This document shows, piece after piece, positions 34,174 through 42,119 of a stretch of DNA of 64,000 nt. Where the stretch lies: assembly GCA_019694435.1 (NCBI GenBank), contig JAIBBZ010000002.1, forward strand, positions 186,001 to 250,000, read 5' to 3'. The notes beneath the pieces are model-generated. The model ran no database searches. It was not told the DNA's origin and saw only the letters and a list, made by a program, of their open reading frames with translations. How positions within the stretch are numbered: position 1 is the stretch's first letter; each line of letters starts with the position of its first letter. The position numbers were made by a program, and so were the translations under genes. Source of the stretch: Pirellulales bacterium. Lineage in GTDB: Bacteria > Planctomycetota > Planctomycetia > Pirellulales > JAEUIK01.

Positions 34174-35589
34174 TTGGGGTGGCTTTGCACCCTGAAATGT
34201 GCTGAGCTAGGAAACCGTCGTTCGCTTGAGGAATCCCCGACCATTTCGTCCATTGTCTGGGAACTGCTGATCATCCTGTCGCTCATTCTGGCGAACGGGT
34301 TCTTTTCCGGTGCCGAGTTGGCCATCATCTCCGCCCGCCGCGGCCAGCTGCGGCAACGCGCCGACGAAGGGCATCGCGCCGCGCGCCTGGCGTTGTCCTT
34401 GGCCGAGAACCCCAACCGGTTTTTGCCCACCGTGCAGGTCGGCATCACGCTCGTCGGCACGTTGACGGGCGTCTTTGGCGGTGCCCGCGTGGCCGGTTAC
34501 CTGGCCAGCTGGCTGCGGCAGTCGAATTCGCCGTGGATTGTCCATTACGCCGAGCCGCTGTCTTTCGGCGTGGTGGTGATTGCGCTGACGTACTTCACCG
34601 TGCTGCTGGGAGAGTTGGTACCAAAGCGCCTCGCGCTGCGTCAGGCCAATCTCTTGGCGCCCTTGGTGGCGGTGCCGATGGACCTGCTGGCGCGCGTCGG
34701 GCGGCCCGCCGTCTGGCTGCTGGGGTTTTCGACCGACGTGGTCCTGCGGCTCATCGGGATGCACCAGCATGCCGAGCCGGAGGTCAGCGTCGAGGATATC
34801 GAGCATTTGATTCAGACCGGCACTGCCGGCGGGGTGCTCGAGCAGGCCGAGCAAAGCGTGGCCATGGAGGCCCTGCGCCTGGGCGAACGCACGGTCCGCG
34901 ACATCATGCGACCGCGGATCGAAATCGACGGGCTCGACGTGAACACGCCGTCGGAAGAAGTGCTGGGCTCCGTGGCGATGGCCGGCTATTCGCGGCTGCC
35001 GGTCTACGAGGGGAGCCTCGACCAGATCATCGGCTTCGTCCATATTAAGGACATCCTGCGCCACGCCTATCTCGAGGTGCCGATCAATCTGCGCCGCGCG
35101 GCGCACCCGGTGCTATTTGTGCCGGAGACGCTGCCGGCCGACCGGCTGTTGATGTTGTTCAAAGAGCATCGCACGCACCTGGCCATCGTGCTCGACGAGT
35201 TTGGCGGCTGCGAGGGAATGGTGACGCTCGAAGATGTGCTCGAGGAACTGATCGGCGAGATTCACGACGAGCACCATCCCGACCTGGACCAACAATTGGT
35301 CCGCCGCGACGACGGCTCCTGGCTTGTCGACGGGACGTACAACATCGAAGACCTGCTGGAGCGCTTGAGCCTCGACGCCGAACTCCCCTCGCCGCGCAGT
35401 TTCTCTACCCTGGCGGGCCTGGTGCTCGACTTGCTGGAACGGATCCCCAAAGTGGGCGATCGCTGTACCTGGCAAGGCGTCGAACTCGAAGTGGTCGACA
35501 TGGATGGGCCCCGCATCGATCGCGTCTTGCTCACCCCGCCGGCCGGATCGGAAGGCGCATCATCCGCCGACCAGCCTGCGGCCAGCTGA
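34174..35589 (+). CDS. CNNM/CorC-type membrane protein (DUF21 - CBS pair - CorC_HlyC domain)
   Basis: Often annotated hemolysin-like; relatives affect Mg/Co transport. 471 aa if started at TTG 34174. The DUF21 domain has several membrane helices (from LLIILSLILANGFFSGAELA to about residue 190). Two CBS motifs follow (around VRDIMRPRIEIDGLDV and HLAIVLDEFGGCEGMVTLED) and a C-terminal CorC/HlyC domain (DGTYNIEDLLERL to VELEVVDMDG). The codons before the first helix look non-conserved. GAGGA at 34228-34232 sits 10 nt before an in-frame ATT at 34243, a possible rare start. Confidence 0.88.
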   Translation: MGWLCTLKCAELGNRRSLEESPTISSIVWELLIILSLILANGFFSGAELAIISARRGQLRQRADEGHRAARLALSLAENPNRFLPTVQVGITLVGTLTGVFGGARVAGYLASWLRQSNSPWIVHYAEPLSFGVVVIALTYFTVLLGELVPKRLALRQANLLAPLVAVPMDLLARVGRPAVWLLGFSTDVVLRLIGMHQHAEPEVSVEDIEHLIQTGTAGGVLEQAEQSVAMEALRLGERTVRDIMRPRIEIDGLDVNTPSEEVLGSVAMAGYSRLPVYEGSLDQIIGFVHIKDILRHAYLEVPINLRRAAHPVLFVPETLPADRLLMLFKEHRTHLAIVLDEFGGCEGMVTLEDVLEELIGEIHDEHHPDLDQQLVRRDDGSWLVDGTYNIEDLLERLSLDAELPSPRSFSTLAGLVLDLLERIPKVGDRCTWQGVELEVVDMDGPRIDRVLLTPPAGSEGASSADQPAAS

Positions 35590-35697
35590 AAGGGCTGCGA
35601 AGTACCTTCTCATCGCTGCAATAGGTGCCGCCGAATTTCTGCGGCGATCGTGCAGCGCGGGTCTGTGCCTTGAGATGCAGCGCCGCAAGAACGAAGC

Positions 35698-35726
35698 GAG
35701 GCGCGCCGGCTATGCGGGCGCGCCTC
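35698..35726. terminator. Hairpin between convergent genes
   Basis: A perfect 10-bp stem, GAGGCGCGCC (35698-35707) with GGCGCGCCTC (35717-35726), and a 9-nt loop, located between the CNNM-type gene and the convergent Hsp20 genes. The following plus-strand sequence TGCCTTTCGG gives only a weak T tract, so the terminator role is a suggestion. Confidence 0.45.
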
Positions 35727-35767
35727 TGCCTTTCGGCTGGCTTCGTATCGATTGGACTGTTGCGCGA

Positions 35768-36238
35768 TCAGCCTGCGTTGATTTGCACTTTCACGGCCTG
35801 AGGTGACTGCTTCTTTTTCAATCGCACGGTTAGCACGCCGTGCTGGTAATCGGCCGTCACGTCCTGGGAGTCGACTCCGCTGGGCAGGCCGATCGTGCGG
35901 CGAAAACGCCCCGCGCGGGTTTCGACGTGGTGAAAGTACTTGTCCGATTTCTCGGTGAGCTGTTCCTGCTTCTCGCCGGCAATAGTCAGTGACTCGCCGG
36001 TCGCGGTGATTTCGAGTTGCTGCGGATCGATGCCGGGCACCTCGACGCGAACGGTGACTTCGTCGTCGCTTTCCATCACGTCGAGCGGTGGAAAGGCCAT
36101 GCCAAACGTGCCGAGTGCGTTTTCGAGCGGGTTGCGGACCAGCGAGGCGAACATACGGTCCATTTCTTTCCCCAGGTCGCCCAAGGGTGAAATGTCGCCG
36201 CCCGAGGTGAACTTATTGCGCCAAGGAATCAGTGTCAT
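35768..36238 (-). CDS. Small heat-shock protein Hsp20 (third of three)
   Basis: ATP-independent holdase with an alpha-crystallin domain. 156 aa from the ATG at 36238, which has a GGAG 9 nt upstream; a longer frame exists but lacks a site. Alpha-crystallin domain about residues 45-140, with VRVEVPGIDPQQLEITATGE, FRRTIGLPSGVDSQDVTADY and GVLTVRLKKK. The C-terminal tail is PQAVKVQINAG; the usual IXI anchoring motif is VQI. Last gene of the trio, 93 bp after the second. Confidence 0.93.
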   Translation of the reverse strand: MTLIPWRNKFTSGGDISPLGDLGKEMDRMFASLVRNPLENALGTFGMAFPPLDVMESDDEVTVRVEVPGIDPQQLEITATGESLTIAGEKQEQLTEKSDKYFHHVETRAGRFRRTIGLPSGVDSQDVTADYQHGVLTVRLKKKQSPQAVKVQINAG

Positions 36239-36331
36239 GATGGAAAACTCCCCCTCCTGAAACGATCGACCGCGGGCCGCGCGTCGCCATGTGGCCACGG
36301 CGGCCCCAGTGCCGGTTGCCTAAGGTACGGA

Positions 36332-36730
36332 CTAGGCCGACTGCACGGCGATCTTGCGCGGCTTGGCAGCTTCGACCTTCGGCAAGGTGAGCGTCAACAC
36401 GCCCGCCGCATAGGTGGCCGCGATGCGACTGCCGTCGATCTCTTCGCTGACACGAAAGCTGCGGTAGAAATCGCCCACGCCAAATTCCTCGGCCAGGAAG
36501 TTCACGCCTTCCTGCCGGGGTTGGACCTTACCGTGGATCGTCAGCTCGCCGTTTTCGAAGTGGATGTCGATATCTTCCGTGCGCACGCCGGGCATGTCGG
36601 CCACGACTTGCAACTGGTGCGGCATCTCGACGATATCGACAAACGGCCGGTAGCAACGCCCGCTGCGCGTGCGTTCGCTCGACTCGACCTGCTCGCCATG
36701 CTGCTGTGGGGCAACCACATGAGGCGTCAT
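36332..36730 (-). CDS. Small heat-shock protein Hsp20 (second of three)
   Basis: 132 aa. The start ATG at 36730 is fixed by AGGAG 8 nt upstream. The alpha-crystallin domain (about residues 30-120) includes VVADMPGVRTEDIDIHFENG, FYRSFRVSEEIDGSRIAATY and GVLTLTLPKVEAAKPRKIAV. The C-terminal IAV is the IXI-like anchor. The N-terminal arm is short and polar. It differs clearly from its two neighbours, so the trio could form mixed oligomers; that is inference. Confidence 0.93.
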   Translation of the reverse strand: MTPHVVAPQQHGEQVESSERTRSGRCYRPFVDIVEMPHQLQVVADMPGVRTEDIDIHFENGELTIHGKVQPRQEGVNFLAEEFGVGDFYRSFRVSEEIDGSRIAATYAAGVLTLTLPKVEAAKPRKIAVQSA

Positions 36731-36791
36731 GATTCGTTCTCCTATGTTTGGTTGTTCGCGCCGAGGGCGATAGTCTGCATCGCCCCGCGCG

Positions 36792-37253
36792 TCAGTTGCT
36801 CGATACCTGAATCTTGCGCGGCCGGGCCGCCTCGGCCTTGGGTAGCACGATCGATAGCACGCCGTCCTTGAGCGTCGCCTCGACGCGGTTCGCATCGACG
36901 TCGATCGGTAACCGCACCACGCGACTGAAGGTTCCGGCGCCGCGTTCGCGCCGATGCACCTTGGAGCCCTCCGGCTCGCGAATGGTCCGCGCACCGCGAA
37001 GCGACAGCTCGTTACCGACGACCGAGACCTCGAGGTCACCCGGCTCGACACCCGGCAACTCGGCTTCGGCCCGCAGCTCGTGTTCGGTTTCCCAGAGATT
37101 GAGGGCCGGGAACGCGCGCGTCCCCGTCAGCGCCGCGGCTCCTGCCTGGGGCCAGTTCGCGACGTTGCCCATCACATCGCCCATCAACCGGTCCATTTCA
37201 TCGCGCCACTGCGACAGGGCCGGCATCCGATAATTCACTCGACGCAGCACCAT
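36792..37253 (-). CDS. Small heat-shock protein Hsp20 (first of three)
   Basis: 153 aa, ATG at 37253 with GGAGGAG 5-6 nt upstream. N-terminal arm MVLRRVNYRMPALSQWRDEM with an amphipathic helix, then an alpha-crystallin domain with LRAEAELPGVEPGDLEVSVV, FSRVVRLPIDVDANRVEATL and GVLSIVLPKAEAARPRKIQV (IQV anchor). First gene of the operon, 61 bp before the second. It is the gene nearest the sigma-54-type promoter at 37359-37374. Confidence 0.94.
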   Translation of the reverse strand: MVLRRVNYRMPALSQWRDEMDRLMGDVMGNVANWPQAGAAALTGTRAFPALNLWETEHELRAEAELPGVEPGDLEVSVVGNELSLRGARTIREPEGSKVHRRERGAGTFSRVVRLPIDVDANRVEATLKDGVLSIVLPKAEAARPRKIQVSSN

Positions 37254-37358
37254 GACGACTCCTCCCTCAGCTCATTCGTGCCCCGCAGCGAGCGCTTGGC
37301 GGTCGAACGACCGCTGGAGAAACGCCCTGCTCTGGGGGCCGTGTGCCAAGGCCAAATC

Positions 37359-37374
37359 GCAAAGGCTGTGCCAA
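37359..37374 (-). promoter_or_regulatory. Sigma-54 (RpoN) type promoter of the Hsp20 trio
   Basis: The minus strand reads TTGGCACAGCCTTTGC: TGGCAC at -24, TTGC at -12, with exactly 10 bp between the invariant GG (37372-37371) and GC (37360-37359). The predicted start is about 95 nt before the first hsp20 gene. Only the base after TGGCAC (A for G) and the base after TTGC (G) depart from the usual consensus. Confidence 0.75.
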
Positions 37375-37460
37375 AGCGACGAGCGAAGGATGCGATCCGT
37401 AACTGCTTATAAGATAATTGCTTGCGTCTCTTGGTGCAGACGAGGTCGGCGAGTCGTTCT

Positions 37461-37512
37461 TGCCATTTTGGCAGGCGTGTTTCATGCACTTGGGACAGGT
37501 GTCAATTTGGCA
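37461..37512. promoter_or_regulatory. Two related palindromes, candidate enhancer-binding sites
   Basis: TGCCATTTTGGCA (37461-37473) is a perfect 5-3-5 palindrome, and TGTCAATTTGGCA (37500-37512) differs from it at two positions. They lie about 90 and 130 bp upstream of the -24 element, the usual place for sites of sigma-54 activator proteins. The activator is not encoded in the window. Confidence 0.55.
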
Positions 37513-37690
37513 GTCCGGGAACCCTCTGCGGGCTGCGCTTCGGTCGTCGCCGTAGCGCGGTATCGCCGTCTTGCGCTTCGCAAGAGAGACGCCCACGGCG
37601 ATTGGCTTCGAGCCGACAGGGCCGTCGGGCGGTCACTAACCTTCCACGAGATAAACGTTTACAGTGCGCGACCCTGCGGTTGGCGACGTG

Positions 37691-37719
37691 TTGTTGGGCA
37701 TCGGGGGTGCCAGTATACT
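37691..37719 (+). promoter_or_regulatory. Sigma-70-type promoter of the fabZ-fabG-acp cluster
   Basis: TTGTTG (37691-37696), 17-bp spacer, TATACT (37714-37719). The start would fall about 65 bp upstream of the first fabZ ATG at 37790. The spacer contains the small inverted repeat GGCA/TGCC. Confidence 0.65.
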
Positions 37720-37789
37720 TCGGCGTCCTGAGCCGTCTGCGAACGAGTCGTCCAGCCGAAGCGCTCACTCTCGCCACGAATTTTGAACC

Positions 37790-38278
37790 ATGCGCTTTAC
37801 GCTGATTGACCGGGTCATCGAGTTACAGCCAGGCAGCCGCATCAAAGCGGTCAAGAACCTGTCGATGGCCGAGGAGTACCTCGCGGACCACTTTCCCGGT
37901 TTTCCGGTCATGCCTGGGGTGATGATGCTCGAGGCACTCACCCAGGCCAGTGCGTGGCTGATTCGCGCAAGCGAAGACTTTGCCCACAGCGTCGTCGAGC
38001 TGAAAGAGGCGCGGAACGTCAAGTACGGCAATTTCGTCGAGCCGGGGCAAGTGCTCACCGTTTCGGCGGAGATCACTGACATGGCTCCCGGCGAGACGCG
38101 TTTAAAAGCCGAGGGGAGCGTGGGCGAGATCAAGACGGTCTCGGCGCGGCTGGTACTGCGGCGCTACAACCTCGCCGACAGCGACCCCGAAAAAGCCGTG
38201 GCCGACGTGGTGGTGAAACAAAAGCTGCGCGAGTTGTTCGCGTTGCTCTGGAAAGACGCCGCGGCCGCAGCCTCTTGA
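37790..38278 (+). CDS. FabZ-like 3-hydroxyacyl-ACP dehydratase
   Basis: Removes water from 3-hydroxyacyl-ACP. The 162-aa hot-dog-fold protein carries the active-site helix DHFPGFPVMPGVMMLEALTQ with catalytic His34 and Glu48 (FabZ-type, Glu rather than Asp). A substrate channel segment is ARNVKYGNFVEPGQVLTVSAEI. It is about 20 residues longer than typical FabZ at the C-terminus. First gene of a five-gene acyl-chain cluster behind its own promoter. Confidence 0.9.
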   Translation: MRFTLIDRVIELQPGSRIKAVKNLSMAEEYLADHFPGFPVMPGVMMLEALTQASAWLIRASEDFAHSVVELKEARNVKYGNFVEPGQVLTVSAEITDMAPGETRLKAEGSVGEIKTVSARLVLRRYNLADSDPEKAVADVVVKQKLRELFALLWKDAAAAAS

Positions 38279-38315
38279 GGCGCGTCGCGTCGTGAACCGG
38301 CATTGGCGTTGAAGC

Positions 38316-39077
38316 ATGTCCGTGGTACCCGACCTCCAAGGCAAGACGGCGATTGTGACCGGCGGCAGCCGGGGAATCGGCCGCGCCTGCGCCGTGGCTT
38401 TGGCCCGGGCCGGATGCCAGGTAGCGATCGTCTATCACAGCAATTCTGCCGCGGCCGAATCGTTCGTCGCCGAACTGCGAGAGGGCGGCCATGCGGTTGA
38501 GGCCCATCAGGCCGACGTCCGCGACGCGCAGCGCGCTCAAACCTTGGTCGACCAATTGGCCGAGCAGTGGAATCGGCTCGACATCCTCGTCAATTCGGCC
38601 GGCGTCATTCGCGACGGCCTGTTTGCCGCGATGACCGACGAGCAATGGCACGACGTGATCGCGACCAATCTGCACGGAACCTACAACTATTGCCACGCGG
38701 CGGTCCGGCCCATGCTGGCCAACCGCTCGGGCAGCATCGTCAACCTGTCCAGCGTGGCCAGCGAATTCGGCAACCGCGGCCAGGTGAACTATGCGGCCAG
38801 CAAGGGCGCGATCGACGGGATGACGCGCTGCCTGGCCAAGGAAGTCGCCGCCCGCAAGGTGCGTGTGAATGCCGTCGCGCCGGGCATGATCGAGACCGAA
38901 ATGAGCGAAGCGGTGCGCAACCTGGCGCCCGACCTGGTCAAGCAAGCGATTCCGCTGCGCCGGGTGGGCCGGCCGGAAGAAGTCGCCGCGCTGGTCGCGT
39001 TTCTGGCCAGTGACGCGGCCAGCTACATCACCGGCCAGGTCATCCGCATCGACGGGGGGCTCAGCCTGGGTCACTAG
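38316..39077 (+). CDS. fabG: FabG-like 3-oxoacyl-ACP reductase
   Basis: NADPH-dependent reduction of 3-oxoacyl-ACP. 253 aa, classical SDR: cofactor motif [11 protein letters not shown] (residues 14-24), NSAG (93-96), and the catalytic Ser145/Ser146 region with Tyr159 and Lys163 (NYAASKGA). The C-terminal [11 protein letters not shown] is typical of FabG. It lies 37 bp after the dehydratase gene and is probably co-transcribed with it. Confidence 0.92.
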   Translation: MSVVPDLQGKTAIVTGGSRGIGRACAVALARAGCQVAIVYHSNSAAAESFVAELREGGHAVEAHQADVRDAQRAQTLVDQLAEQWNRLDILVNSAGVIRDGLFAAMTDEQWHDVIATNLHGTYNYCHAAVRPMLANRSGSIVNLSSVASEFGNRGQVNYAASKGAIDGMTRCLAKEVAARKVRVNAVAPGMIETEMSEAVRNLAPDLVKQAIPLRRVGRPEEVAALVAFLASDAASYITGQVIRIDGGLSLGH

Positions 39078-39259
39078 CCGCGGCCGCGCGACGGGCGGCT
39101 TGCGCCCTGTCGTCCTCCGCGAATCCCCGAACTGTAACAACGCGAGGCGGATTCACGCCCAACAAGACATCCACGCCGACGAGATTCCCAGCGGTGCAGC
39201 GACCGCGGGCGGCGGCGTGAACGATTCATTCCCCCCAACTTTGAGGAGACTTACGAGCC

Positions 39260-39643
39260 ATGCCCACCACCGAAGAAATTTATGACAAGGTCAAGACGGC
39301 CCTGGTCGACGCCCTGGGGGTCGACGAAGACGAAGTCACGCCCGACGCGACATTGACGGGCGACTTGGGCGCCGAGAGCATCGATTTTCTCGACATCGTG
39401 TTCCGGCTCGAAAAGGCCTTCGGCATCAAGATTCCGCGCGGCGAACTGTTTCCCGAGAACATCCTGACCGACGCGCAATATGTCAAAGACGGCAAGTTTA
39501 CCGAGGCGGGTCTCGACGAGCTGCGCAAGCGGATGCCGTTTGCCAACCTGACCGAGTTTGCCAAGGACCCGCGCCGCGACGCGTTTCAGAACCTGTTCAC
39601 GGTCGAGACGATCTGCAAGTACCTGGCGACGAAAGTCGGTTAA
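39260..39643 (+). CDS. Acyl carrier protein, extended form
   Basis: Carries acyl chains on 4'-phosphopantetheine. The N-terminal 80 residues are a normal ACP, with the attachment serine Ser40 in LGAESIDFLDIVFRLEKAFG. The protein continues about 45 residues beyond the usual end (RKRMPFANLTEFAKDPRRDA and on), giving 127 aa. GAGGAG precedes the ATG by about 11 nt. It is flanked by fabG and a second dehydratase gene, so it is probably dedicated to this cluster rather than the housekeeping ACP. Confidence 0.9.
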   Translation: MPTTEEIYDKVKTALVDALGVDEDEVTPDATLTGDLGAESIDFLDIVFRLEKAFGIKIPRGELFPENILTDAQYVKDGKFTEAGLDELRKRMPFANLTEFAKDPRRDAFQNLFTVETICKYLATKVG

Positions 39644-39716
39644 CGCGGCTGGCCAGCGCCCCGGCCCCCTGGGGCGATGATTGTGAAGACCGGCCCGCCG
39701 GCAAGTTGAGCGAACC

Positions 39717-40250
39717 ATGCGTTGGATCTGGATCGACAAGTTCATCGAGTTCGAGAGCGGCCGTCGCGCCAAGGCGATCAAGAATCTGTCCTTGGCCGAG
39801 GAGCACTTGCACGACCACTTTCCCGGATTTCCGGTGATGCCCAACACCTTGATCATCGAGGGGTTGGCTCAAACCGGCGGCATTCTCGTCGGCGAGCACA
39901 GCCAGTTCGAGGAGAAAGTGATCCTGGCCAAGGTGCCTAAGGCCGTGTTCCACTTTGCCGCGGTGCCGGGCGACACGCTGATCTACGAGGCCACGATCGA
40001 GGACATCAAAGAGGACGGGGCGATCGTGTCGTGCACGAGCCACGTGGGCGAGCGGTTGCAGGGCGAGGTCGAAATCGTCTTCGCCCACCTCGACGACAGC
40101 CAGCGATTGCGAAACCTGTTCGAGCCGAAGAACTTTGTCTTTACCATGAAGCTGCTGGGTGTGTTCGACGTCGGGGGAGCGGCCGGTGCCGAGCCGCCGG
40201 CCTGGAGCAAGCTCAAGACGCAGATCGATCCGGGCACGGGCTCGCTGTGA
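39717..40250 (+). CDS. Second FabZ-like dehydratase
   Basis: 177 aa, hot-dog fold, with HFPGFPVMPNTLIIEGLAQT; catalytic His34 and Glu48 occupy the same positions as in the first dehydratase, and the N-terminal 40 residues of the two proteins are clearly similar (MRWIWIDKFIEFESG against MRFTLIDRVIELQPG). The two probably arose by duplication and diverged. The different residues lining the active-site helix suggest a different chain length or a FabA-like isomerase role, which the sequence cannot settle. Confidence 0.9.
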   Translation: MRWIWIDKFIEFESGRRAKAIKNLSLAEEHLHDHFPGFPVMPNTLIIEGLAQTGGILVGEHSQFEEKVILAKVPKAVFHFAAVPGDTLIYEATIEDIKEDGAIVSCTSHVGERLQGEVEIVFAHLDDSQRLRNLFEPKNFVFTMKLLGVFDVGGAAGAEPPAWSKLKTQIDPGTGSL

Positions 40251-40302
40251 GCGGCCCGGATCGCGCAGAACCTTACGCGAGTCGTGCAGGGAGAAGTTGA
40301 CC

Positions 40303-41589
40303 ATGCGGCGTCGCGTCGTCATCACGGGAATGGGTTGCCTGACGCCCGTCGGCAACGACGTCGAGTCGATGTGGAAGGCCGTGCTCGCCGGGCAGTCGGG
40401 CGTCGGACCGACCACGCTGTTCGACGCGAGCAACTTTCCCACGCGGATTTCGGCCGAGGTCAAGAACTGGGACATCGGCCAGGCGGGCGAAGACCCGGCG
40501 CTGTGGCAAAGCCACGGCCGGCACACGCAGTTTGCCGTCGGGGCGGCCAGGCAAGCCGTGCGCGACGCCGGGCTCGAAGACGGCAAGTTCGACCCGTTGC
40601 GGTTCGGCATCTATCTCGGCAGCGGAGAAGGGCAGCAAAATTTCGATCATTTCTCGCAGATGATGGTCGCTGCGCTGCGTGACGACGGTTCGCTCGACGT
40701 GGCGGCCTTCACCCGTAAGGGCCTCGAAATTCTCGATCCGACGGCCGAACTCGAACAAGAACCGAACATGGCGGCCGCGCATCTGGCCGGGCTGTTCAAT
40801 GCCCAGGGGCCCAATGCCAACTGTCTAACGGCCTGCTCGGCCAGCGCTCAGGCCCTGGGCGAGGCGGCCGAGATGATCCGCCGCGGCGACGTCGATCTGA
40901 TGCTCTCCGGCGGCACGCACAGCATGATTCACCCCTTCGGCGTGACGGGCTTCAACCTGCTCACGGCCTTGAGCACCAGCAACGACCAGCCAACCAAGGC
41001 CTCGCGCCCGTTCGACCTGCACCGCGACGGCTTCGTGCTGGGCGAAGGCGCCGCGATGCTGATCCTGGAAGAGTACGAACACGCCCGCCGGCGCGGCGCC
41101 AAGATCCACGGCGAGCTGCGCGGCTACGGTTCGACGGCCGATGCCTACCGGATCACGGATATTCATCCCGAAGGACGCGGCGCGGCGGCCTGCATTCAGA
41201 TGGCCCTGGCCGACGCCGGGCTGAATGTCACGGACCTGCATTACATCAACGCCCACGGGACCAGCACCACCGTCAACGACAAGACCGAGACGATGGCGAT
41301 CAAGCGGGCCCTCGGCGAGCACGCCTACAAGGTGCCCGTCTCGAGCACCAAGAGCATGATGGGGCACCTGATCGCGGCCGGCGGTGCGACCGAGTTGATC
41401 ATCTGCCTGCTGGCCATTCGCGATAACGTGCTACCGCCGACGATCAACTACGAAACGCCCGACCCGAACTGCGATCTCGACTACGTACCTAATCAGGCCC
41501 GGCCGGGGCGCTGTGATTACGCCGCCAGCAACAGCTTTGGTTTCGGCGGGCAGAACATCACGCTCATTGCCGGGCGTTTCGCGGCCTGA
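40303..41589 (+). CDS. Beta-ketoacyl-ACP synthase (KAS I/II type)
   Basis: Condenses malonyl-ACP with an acyl-ACP. 428 aa from the ATG at 40303 (GGAG 9 nt upstream; the longer frame overlaps the preceding gene without a site). Catalytic triad Cys178 (LTACSASAQ), His318 (NAHGTST) and His355 (MMGHLIAAGG). The N-terminus MRRRVVITGMGCLTPVGN is typical of FabF. It is a sequence-divergent member and last in the fabZ-fabG-acp-fabZ order. No fabD or fabH is nearby. Confidence 0.92.
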   Translation: MRRRVVITGMGCLTPVGNDVESMWKAVLAGQSGVGPTTLFDASNFPTRISAEVKNWDIGQAGEDPALWQSHGRHTQFAVGAARQAVRDAGLEDGKFDPLRFGIYLGSGEGQQNFDHFSQMMVAALRDDGSLDVAAFTRKGLEILDPTAELEQEPNMAAAHLAGLFNAQGPNANCLTACSASAQALGEAAEMIRRGDVDLMLSGGTHSMIHPFGVTGFNLLTALSTSNDQPTKASRPFDLHRDGFVLGEGAAMLILEEYEHARRRGAKIHGELRGYGSTADAYRITDIHPEGRGAAACIQMALADAGLNVTDLHYINAHGTSTTVNDKTETMAIKRALGEHAYKVPVSSTKSMMGHLIAAGGATELIICLLAIRDNVLPPTINYETPDPNCDLDYVPNQARPGRCDYAASNSFGFGGQNITLIAGRFAA

Positions 41590-42119
41590 GGCGGTGGGCG
41601 CAAGCGAGCGTGCCGGTGCCGTCGCGGGCCGGTCGCCCGCGCTACGGCGGCCGATACGCATGCCGTGTTGCGCCTACTCGACGAGTTCGTCGGTTCCGAC
41701 GATTTCCAAATCGACTACCATGCCGCAGAGCGGTGGTAGCGATGCAAGCGTGGAGCTGCTGCTCGCGGGGGCCTGCGGCCTGTCGCTGATCTTGGCGGCA
41801 GGGCTGCAGCCGGTGGCCGAGACGGCCGCGATCGATGTCCAGAGAACGATGCTCACTTCCCACAGCGCGCGTTTCATCGTCAAGACTCCTTGTCGGTGCG
41901 CGGCCGCAGGGTTGCTGGCGCCGCCGCATTAACTGCCGAAGCGCAGTGGCGGGCGAAATGTTGCTAGCGGGACGCCCAAATTCTCGCGGACGACTGTGGC
42001 GAGTTTCGGTGGTGGAGGGCCCAATCCGGCGTTTACGGCAAGGCCGCACCGCGAGTAAGGTGTCGCAGCCCCCTGAAGGTTTACCGTTCCGGCAAAGGTT
42101 TCCCAATTCGTCGATCCTC
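41590..42119. other. Spacer after the KAS gene holding one small antisense gene
   Basis: 530 bp before the next plus-strand gene. The only supported gene is the small lipoprotein on the minus strand (41674-41877). No clear terminator was found after the KAS gene. Confidence 0.5.
41674..41877 (-). CDS. Small lipoprotein, unknown function
   Basis: 67 aa from the ATG at 41877, which has AAGGAG 8 nt upstream. The N-terminus MKRALWEVSIVLWTSIAAVS is a signal peptide ending in a lipobox ATGC, so the mature protein would be lipid-anchored and only about 45 residues long (SPAAKISDRPQAPASSSSTL, then LPPLCGMVVDLEIVGTDELV). It resembles other tiny planctomycete lipoproteins only in layout. The ribosome-binding site plus lipobox make it more than a chance frame. 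Confidence 0.6.
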   Translation of the reverse strand: MKRALWEVSIVLWTSIAAVSATGCSPAAKISDRPQAPASSSSTLASLPPLCGMVVDLEIVGTDELVE

